Assembly (NCBI GenBank): GCA_009760855.2 | Contig: WPIO01000002.1 | Location: 14,070,001-14,130,000, forward strand | Origin: Cristatella mucedo | Lineage: Eukaryota; Bryozoa; Phylactolaemata; Cristatellidae | DNA length: 60,000 nucleotides | Reading direction: 5' to 3' | Shown: positions 54,558 to 60,000 of the stretch, one piece after another | Position numbering within the stretch: the first letter of the stretch is position 1 | Layout: each line of letters starts with the position of its first letter | The notes under the pieces: model-generated | The model's input: the letters and a program-made list of their open reading frames with translations, nothing else | What the model was told of the DNA's origin: nothing | The model's database searches: none | Made by a program: the position numbers and the translations under genes

Positions 54558-54850
54558 CAACTTGCAACTCTTACTTAAAAACACACCTATTTAGGACAGC
54601 ATTTAGTGGGTCCCTATGATTCGTCCTTCACGTGCTTATGCGTGCGGACACTGTGCATGCTGCCACTAACTACATTTGCATGCTGACTCTGTGCATGTCA
54701 CCCCTAACCATGTTATTAATTTTGTTTGTTTTTCAAGCATGATTTCACTTACCATTCAATTGCATTTCTCTTTGCAGCAAATGTAAAGCGCCTAGAAAGA
54801 GATTAAGTTCTCTGAGGGCGCTTTATCAAGTACATTATTATTATTATTAT
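54558..54850 (+). mobile_element. 5'-truncated host LINE copy inserted in the viral element
   Basis: It aligns along its length with 26050-26340: CACCTATTTAGGACAGCATT, GGTCCCTATGATTCGTCCTT, CATTTGCATGCTGACTCTGT, then GCCTAGAAAGAGATTAAGTT and an (ATT)n tail. Viral coding sequence resumes directly after the tail at 54851. A possible short target duplication (CAACT) occurs on both sides. Confidence 0.88.
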
Positions 54851-55686
54851 CAACTCCTCTCTAACAAAACTTCTTTTAACATCATTTACCCAATATCTAA
54901 CAGCTTGTTCTTGCAATACCATTATTCTAACAATAGTATGTTTAGTTAAACTCCATATTGGGTCTGTAGCTCTTCTTCTCTTTTCATCTTCTCCTTCACC
55001 TGGTTCTAATAAATATCTAACAGTTGTTCCAAGTTCTAATAACGGTTCTTGTTCTCCTACTTTTCTATGATATTTTGGTTTATTAGTTTTACTTTTTCTT
55101 TTTTTATCGCTTTAACAGGTTTTTCACCTATTGCTTTCGTAACACTAGTATTTAGATATTCAATAATCTTTGGTAAATTACCAATCCACTCTCTGTTTCT
55201 AGTATATTCTCCTTTATTGATACTTTCTATTTCTTTTTCATACTGAGCAATAAATGCTCTCTCAGCAACTGTTCTATTCATTCTTTCAACTAATGCAACA
55301 CTCTTTTTACTAGTACCTTCAATAATTTGTGTTTCGTGTTTTTTCATTTCTTTAGCAAACTCTCCTTTAAACTCTGATCCTGGATCAACTGTCATTTTCT
55401 GTGGCCATTGCAAAGGACCTTTATCGTAAATATCTATTATTGCTTTTGTTACTTCTTTAGAAGACTTTGTTTTAAGAGGTCTTGAATCTTTATATCTACT
55501 AGCAACATCAATAACACTAAGTGCATATTTATATCCAGAATCGTTAGGCATGTATAAAAGATCTGCTTGATGATTTTCATTAGGCTCAACAATATTAAAG
55601 AAACCTTGTGTAATATTCTTAGGTCTTGGTTTGAATACTTGACTTATATCTGAGTCAGGATTGAATTTACCTTCTTTTTCTTTCAT
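54851..55686 (-). pseudogene. Integrase (retroviral rve type), frameshifted
   Basis: The first frame (209 aa, 55686-55057) holds the catalytic core: D42 in QADLLYMPND, D101 in TVDPGSEFKG and E134 in LVERMNRTVAERA, all present (D-x32-E). Around 55060-55090 the reading moves to another frame, which carries the C-terminal domain block RRATDPIWSL and ends VREEL against the LINE tail. There is no N-terminal HHCC zinc finger: a stop codon directly precedes the ATG. In Polintons this enzyme integrates element DNA. Diverges from the next gene with 28 bp between starts. Confidence 0.88.
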
Positions 55687-55714
55687 TTAGAGTTAAAACG
55701 ACATTCTATAGAGA

Positions 55715-56172
55715 ATGGAAATATTTTGTAAAGCATGTTTAAATACATTTAATGAAACTGATTATCTAGAAGGAAAATATCCTTACTGTCATCAAGAAAT
55801 AAAGAGACCAAAAAGAAAATATGAAATACGTTGTGATATCTGTGATAAAGATATGAATTAAACAGATTTTTATTCTAGTCTTATGCGCAATGATGCAATT
55901 ATAATTTGTTTATACTGTAACATATATACTAATTCATTTAAGAAAGAGAGACCAACTAAATTATATTCATTAGTTAAGAAACACTTAAAAAACAATGTTG
56001 CTCTACTCTATTACATCATTGTTTAGATCATGAAGCTATTTGTGCTATTTCAAAACTATTCCCTCTTCTCAAAGGTAAACATAAAGCAACCAAGTTCAAA
56101 GAGTTATTAGTTTTAATATATCATTTATACTTTTCAGGAGGGCACATAACTGACCAAGATATTTACTCTTAG
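55715..56172 (+). pseudogene. Viral zinc-ribbon-like protein, interrupted
   Basis: The 48-codon first part has CKAC, a Cys in YPYCHQ and CDIC. TAA at 55859-55861 interrupts it, then 54 open codons with CLYC follow to TAG at 56024-56026. A similar AT-rich coding pattern continues in another frame to about 56172, overlapping the convergent neighbour's end. Cys spacing suggests a small zinc-binding protein. Function is not recognised; extent of the third part is uncertain. Confidence 0.55.
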
Positions 56173-56687
56173 TTTTCCAGTTGTATCAATGAAGTAATAG
56201 TCTGTCGGTAGTCTTGTAAAATAAACATAATACTTTAAGTCAACACCTGTTGGAGAAGTATTTATAGCTCTTACATCTCCAGATACAGCAGTTGTATCAG
56301 CACTAGGTTTTAGAAACATACAGTTAGATGCTCCAACAACCATAACATTTAATATCCTTATAGGTGGAGCAGTTTTGTTTGTCCGTGAATAAGGTGTTGA
56401 TAGATTTAGTATTGAGTTCTTTGCATTGAGATCCATTGATAGAGATAGTACTTCTGTTATTTTGGTGTACCTCCAATTCTTCCTTCAAGTAAAAGATAAC
56501 CATCAGAAAGGACATAAAACTTTTGTTGTTCACCAGGAACTATCAATGTAACTAATTTACTAGCAACATTATTAGTTTAATTTCCATTAGTTTGATAAAA
56601 CTCTCTAAATTGATAGTCTCTAAGTTTTTAATCAGGAAACTCGGGATCTCCAAGTTCTAATATACTATCGATAGGTGCACTTGCCAT
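56134..56687 (-). pseudogene. Small capsid-like protein, two or three stops and a frameshift
   Basis: From ATG at 56687, TAA codons occur at 56630-56628 and 56579-56577. The frame reaches VLSDGYLLLEGRIG before TAA at 56459-56457, where reading shifts to the frame open to 56134 (LKYYVYFTRLPTDYYFIDTT). The 'LPSxSYLxhEGxL' type strand (h, hydrophobic) is common near the N-terminus of Polinton-family capsid proteins. About 185 codons in all would suit a single jelly-roll protein, but the assignment is inference. Confidence 0.55.
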
Positions 56688-56713
56688 TTCTTCTCTATAT
56701 AAAAAACTAAATT

Positions 56714-56941
56714 TTATTTTTGAACATATAATCCAGCACCTAATTTTCTCTTCATGTTTCCACCATAACCATCAGCTCTTGGTGAAGGATCAACTACTTT
56801 AGTGTTAATTACTTTCTCTATTTCTTTATATGCCTTAGGATTATTCTCTTTAAGAGTCTCTGAATAGTCTTCAACATCTGGTTCTTTCTCTATCTTTCCC
56901 TTTCTACCTTTTTTAGATTTTTTGCTAACCTGTTTAAGCAT
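56714..56941 (-). CDS. Small basic viral protein
   Basis: 75 aa, intact. It has a lysine-rich N-terminus (KQVSKKSKKGRKGKIEKE), an acidic middle and a Gly-rich end (DGYGGNMKRKLGAGLYVQK). Size and charge resemble DNA-condensing core proteins of related viruses, but no homology is certain. It sits within the minus-strand structural block. Confidence 0.55.
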   Translation of the reverse strand: MLKQVSKKSKKGRKGKIEKEPDVEDYSETLKENNPKAYKEIEKVINTKVVDPSPRADGYGGNMKRKLGAGLYVQK

Positions 56942-56953
56942 AACTTTCTTTAG

Positions 56954-57304
56954 TTAAAGATCCATCTCTTTCATCTTTCTATCATAATCTTCATCTTTTC
57001 TTTTTCTCTAAAGTTCATATTCAAGTTCTGTCTTTCTTTTTTCTTCAAGTTTATCATCCATCTCTCTTCGTTTAACAGCGTAATCTTGATCTATATTTTC
57101 TTTCTTTGTTTGTAGTTCAGTAAGTTTTCTTGCTTGATGCATTTCAATTCCTTTGTTAGCAATCGTTAATCCAGCATCGACAGCTTTACTTGTAGTACCT
57201 AAAACTTTCTTAAAGATATCAAGAGCATTATCAAGTTTTACTCAAGAACCACGATATTTACCTCCATGTATTCTATCATGACCAACTCTTGCATAGCTAC
57301 CCAT
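56954..57304 (-). pseudogene. Coiled-coil viral protein with two nonsense codons
   Basis: 116 codons from ATG at 57304 to TAA. In-frame TGA at 57244-57242 (codon 21) and TAG at 57010-57008 (codon 99) break an otherwise consistent frame. It has a Gly/basic N-terminus (VGHDRIHGGKYRGS), a helical middle (TTSKAVDAGLTIANKGIEMH) and a charged coiled coil (KRREMDDKLEEKRKTELEYE). It may be a minor virion component; no family is recognised. Confidence 0.6.
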
Positions 57305-57313
57305 TGCTCTATA

Positions 57314-58220
57314 TTACTTTGAAATTTCTATTGTTGCAACTACATCATACAGTAATAATTGAGACAGGGTTTCCATTTTGATCTGTTAAACATATCATAA
57401 AACTACTTATTCTATCTATATCACCACGTGTTGGTAGATATAATACATTAGGAATATGTAGATCAACTTTTTCACATGGACTAATATCATCAATATCTAT
57501 AATCTATTAAGATGTACATTGCTCTAAGAATCCTTTTCTTCTTTCTACATAATTCTTAAAAGAATCAACTAAATCACAATCAACACATATCCATTGTATT
57601 TCTTTATTGTCTGGCAATAACATTTTATTACATGCTTTAAAGATTCCTGCAAAGTACATTGCTTTTTCGATTGCTTCATATGGTGTTCCACCTACAAGAG
57701 CACTATCAAATGTTCCTTGTTGATTTGAATTAAAACCAAGAGAATCACCGATTGAATTTATAGCAACATTACAATTTCTTTCAAGTAAAACAACATAATC
57801 ACCAACTATTTGCATTAGTATTCTATCATCAGTATCAACACTAAATTGTATACCTGTACTAGCTCTTTTAGTTGTATCATAAAAAGCATTAGCCGTTGAT
57901 GTAGCTGTTGATCCATTTTGAAAAACGATAGTTTTTGTTAGTGGTTCAGATAATGCTCTATTTTAAGCTGCAGTTATTTTATTTGAGTCATTATAACCAG
58001 GTGCAATTGTGACATATGAAGTAGTTATGTCAGTCATAGTCCACTTAGACCAAAGTCTATCATTTATATCTTTAATAACCTTTAATACTACTTTATTAGT
58101 ATAAGTGAACTCTACTCTTCGTAATCCAATTTTATTATAACCAGAATCAGATCCAAGCATAAGAGATGGAGATAATGTTTTTGATTCGGAACTACTTGTT
58201 TCACTTAATCTTATTGACAT
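57314..58220 (-). pseudogene. Penton/minor-capsid-like structural protein, copy 1 (broken)
   Basis: ATG at 58220. One frame runs to TAA at 57965-57963, continues open to consecutive TAA-TAG at 57509-57504, then stays open to about 57360, where another frame carries the likely end (TAA at 57316-57314). Family marks in order: YVTIAPGYNDSNKITAA, AINSIGDSLGFNSNQ, IQWICVDCDLVD and NVLYLPTRGDIDRISSF with LTDQNGNPVS. These match the Polinton/adintovirus protein with 'NSIGSLLGF' and 'LTDQNG' boxes. Total about 300 codons, as in the intact neighbour. Confidence 0.72.
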
Positions 58221-58228
58221 TTTCTATA

Positions 58229-59095
58229 TTAAACTTCAAGAATTTCAATAGCAACTGCAATATATTGAGAATTAAAATCTATTAGATTTTGGTTTTTATC
58301 AGTAATAGTAATAACTATATCAGAGATGGAATCACTAGCAACATTATGATATTCAATAGTTTTTGGTTCATAAATCATTAAAGTCCATGGACAGGCATCA
58401 TAAGGAAAGCTAGCTAGTACTTGTGATTCTTTTCCATTTATAAAACTAGTTCCACTAGCAACCATATTACAATTAACAACTATAAAATAAATATTAGTAA
58501 CAAACACTTCATTCTCAGAATCAACCTTAGTGTTAGGTGTACAAACAACGGGTGTAATATCAGGATACATCTTAGCAAAGTCAGCAGTTGAAAGTGTAGT
58601 ATAAGCAGCAGCAGTAAATCTTAACATAGTAGAAAGAGTAGATTTACTCGCAAGGAATAACCATCCAACAGGTAATTTAATCCATGACTTTGCAGTTGCA
58701 GTATCAAGACCTAGTTGAAACTTATCAATTGTTCCTCCAGATTGTGTAATTGAATTATTAATTGTATCAGCTATTCCAACGTTTATATCATCAGTTACAC
58801 AACCATATATTCCAGGACTTAATGTTATAGTTTGTTCTGAACCACCAGTAACTCTATAAACAAATGTATTATTAGTTTCAGTTATATTTCTAATAGAGTT
58901 AGTTGCAGCGAATTTCTTAAAACAGATCTTAAAATTTTTACCTCTTAGTAACATTGGTGTATTAACCCTAGTTCTTATTGGATTAGTAGTTCCAGTTATA
59001 TTAAAAACGTATACTTCTTTACTTGCTTGACTAGTTTTTCTAATGCTTTCAAGACTTTTTAATATATCACTAGCAATTTTTACCAAGTCACTCAT
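58229..59095 (-). CDS. Penton/minor-capsid-like structural protein, copy 2 (intact)
   Basis: 288 aa, no breaks. Blocks: CFKKFAATNSIRNITETNNT (N-terminal strand region), ITLSPGIYG, YFIVVNCNMVASG, FINGKESQVLASFPYDACPW and ISDIVITITDKNQNLIDFNS. The last three correspond to 'VNCDhIxxSxxNG...hLYSF', 'P...' and 'hTDQNGxxhD' (h, hydrophobic) of the Polinton/adintovirus family generally taken as penton or minor capsid. It ends 8 bp before the next gene's ATG, and 25 bp separate its start from the upstream stop, typical viral packing. Confidence 0.75.
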   Translation of the reverse strand: MSDLVKIASDILKSLESIRKTSQASKEVYVFNITGTTNPIRTRVNTPMLLRGKNFKICFKKFAATNSIRNITETNNTFVYRVTGGSEQTITLSPGIYGCVTDDINVGIADTINNSITQSGGTIDKFQLGLDTATAKSWIKLPVGWLFLASKSTLSTMLRFTAAAYTTLSTADFAKMYPDITPVVCTPNTKVDSENEVFVTNIYFIVVNCNMVASGTSFINGKESQVLASFPYDACPWTLMIYEPKTIEYHNVASDSISDIVITITDKNQNLIDFNSQYIAVAIEILEV

Positions 59096-59120
59096 TTCTA
59101 TATATTACATAAAAGATTGC

Positions 59121-60000
59121 TTATTTTTGCAACGTATTTTTGGGTGCTTTTCTTGATTTAGCAAGATAGTCAACAGCAGAACTGATTGAAGGTATTACAC
59201 CTCTATTTCCTGCTGCAAGTTCACTTAACCATAGATCAAGTTTGTCAAGTACTTCTTTTTCACTTTTTACAAACAATGGTACTATCTCTATTCCTTTACC
59301 TGTATAATTAAGATAACTATAAATCACATTTTCTACAGGTTTTCTTGATTCCAAAGCTCTCAATTGTGAAAGGAGAAATATAGTATCAGAATTAAATGAT
59401 TCTTCATTATCTACTCTCATATTTTCTATAGCATTTCTTACTGTATTAGATACTGATCCTTTAGATTTTATTTTATCAAGAAGATATTGTTTCTTTTCTT
59501 TTAGAATATCAGTTTCAGATTGAACTGCTTGAACAACTGGTTCTTGAACAGATTGAACAACTGAAACAACAGGTTCAGATTGAACAACCTTTACCTTTTT
59601 AATTCTCTTACTAGGTTTCTTACCAGTTGAAGGATTAACATTAAGATGCTCTGCAATTCCCTTTTGAAGTGAATCAATTGCTTCTCTTACCTCAGGATTA
59701 GCAGCATTTGTCTTAGCTTGATTTGCAATAGCTACAGCTTTTTTAGGTTTTCCTTCAGCAATAGCAGCAAATCCTTTTTTTAATATATTAGAAATATCTA
59801 CAGGTGCTTTATACTCTAAAATTCTTTTAGCTTGTTCCTGTTCTTTCATTTGAATCGCAAGTGAAGGTCTAACTCTTTTTAATTTACTGATAACAACATT
59901 ACCAGAGTTATCAGTTGATTTCTCTAACGCACATTCATTTAGTTCGTGTTCAACTCTATCTCTTGCTTGCATTTCTGCTTCAATTCTTTGTATCTCTTGA
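59121..60000 (-). CDS. Viral protein of unknown function, 5' end beyond window
   Basis: Open to the window edge: codons upstream of the first Met at 59972 remain open to 60000 (reading QEIQRIEAEM), so the true start lies outside. At least 292 residues. It is alpha-helical and lysine-rich, with a repetitive Val/Gln/Ser linker (VQSEPVVSVVQSVQEPVVQA) at about residues 130-155 from that Met, and a more ordered C-terminal domain. No enzyme motif is recognised. Confidence 0.65.
   Translation of the reverse strand, partial: QEIQRIEAEMQARDRVEHELNECALEKSTDNSGNVVISKLKRVRPSLAIQMKEQEQAKRILEYKAPVDISNILKKGFAAIAEGKPKKAVAIANQAKTNAANPEVREAIDSLQKGIAEHLNVNPSTGKKPSKRIKKVKVVQSEPVVSVVQSVQEPVVQAVQSETDILKEKKQYLLDKIKSKGSVSNTVRNAIENMRVDNEESFNSDTIFLLSQLRALESRKPVENVIYSYLNYTGKGIEIVPLFVKSEKEVLDKLDLWLSELAAGNRGVIPSISSAVDYLAKSRKAPKNTLQK

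Larger units (their letters stand above)
53410..60000. mobile_element. Endogenous Polinton/Maverick- or adintovirus-like element (right end beyond window)
   Basis: At about 53410 the sequence changes to AT-rich DNA with dense intronless genes 0-50 bp apart on both strands. An rve integrase plus structural proteins of the Polinton/adintovirus type define it. Gene order left to right: Cys-rich (+), two-TM (+), integrase (-), Cys-rich (+), then a minus-strand block of capsid-like and small proteins. Several genes are broken. A host LINE copy is inserted at 54558-54850. Polymerase, ATPase, protease and terminal repeats are not visible; the left limit is judged only from composition. Confidence 0.83.

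Noticed and set aside
55049-55246. 65-codon hydrophobic plus-strand frame
   Set aside because: Antisense shadow of the integrase; AT-rich coding strands give Phe/Ser/Ile-rich complements.
55715-58220. Reassigned stop codons (TAA/TAG as Gln, TGA as Trp) in the viral genes
   Set aside because: All three stop codons appear inside frames, frameshifts occur alongside them, and the neighbouring genes use TAA or TGA as normal ends and have no internal stops. Decay or sequence error is simpler.

Overview
The window is animal nuclear DNA, most likely from an invertebrate. It has GT-AG introns, tRNA-derived SINEs, 5'-truncated LINEs, Tc1/mariner relics and long (CA)n/(GT)n tracts. No cellular rRNA or tRNA gene, and no bacterial-style operon, was found. 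The species cannot be named from the sequence alone. Two units account for nearly all recognisable coding content. UNIT 1 (34-52530, minus strand) is one 17-exon gene. I assembled it by hand from short conserved blocks with canonical splice sites, and every exon junction agrees in phase. It predicts a protein of about 684 residues of the M3 oligopeptidase family (oligopeptidase A / organellar oligopeptidase type, usually about 680 aa), with an arginine-rich, acid-free N-terminus typical of a mitochondrial presequence. The fold-defining blocks are present along the whole length. However, the zinc site has gone: the HExxH motif reads Y-Q-F-G-N across the exon 13/14 junction, the third (Glu) ligand is Gly, and the C-terminal Tyr-rich catalytic loop is replaced. 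With an open frame and intact splice sites this looks like a maintained pseudoenzyme rather than a dead gene. It is the most interesting host feature in the window. The introns, up to 11.6 kb, are packed with repeats: two tRNA-SINE families (called A and B here), one abundant LINE family (L2/CR1-like reverse transcriptase) in both orientations, four Tc1/mariner relics, a decayed multicopy ORF element, a GT-associated repeat (called C here) and a 1.7-kb two-level minisatellite. UNIT 2 (about 53410 to beyond 60000) starts roughly 0.9 kb upstream of the gene's start codon. It is abruptly AT-rich, has tightly packed intronless genes on both strands, and is an endogenous Polinton/Maverick- or adintovirus-like DNA virus. 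It carries an rve-type integrase, two related structural proteins of the family usually assigned as penton or minor capsid, a smaller capsid-like protein, small basic and coiled-coil proteins, a two-TM protein and two cysteine-rich proteins. Five of these genes are broken by stops and/or frameshifts while the others are open. A truncated copy of the host LINE family has landed inside the element at 54558-54850, which shows that it is integrated in this animal's genome and is not a contaminant. DNA polymerase, packaging ATPase, protease and a double-jelly-roll major capsid gene are not seen and may lie beyond the right edge.
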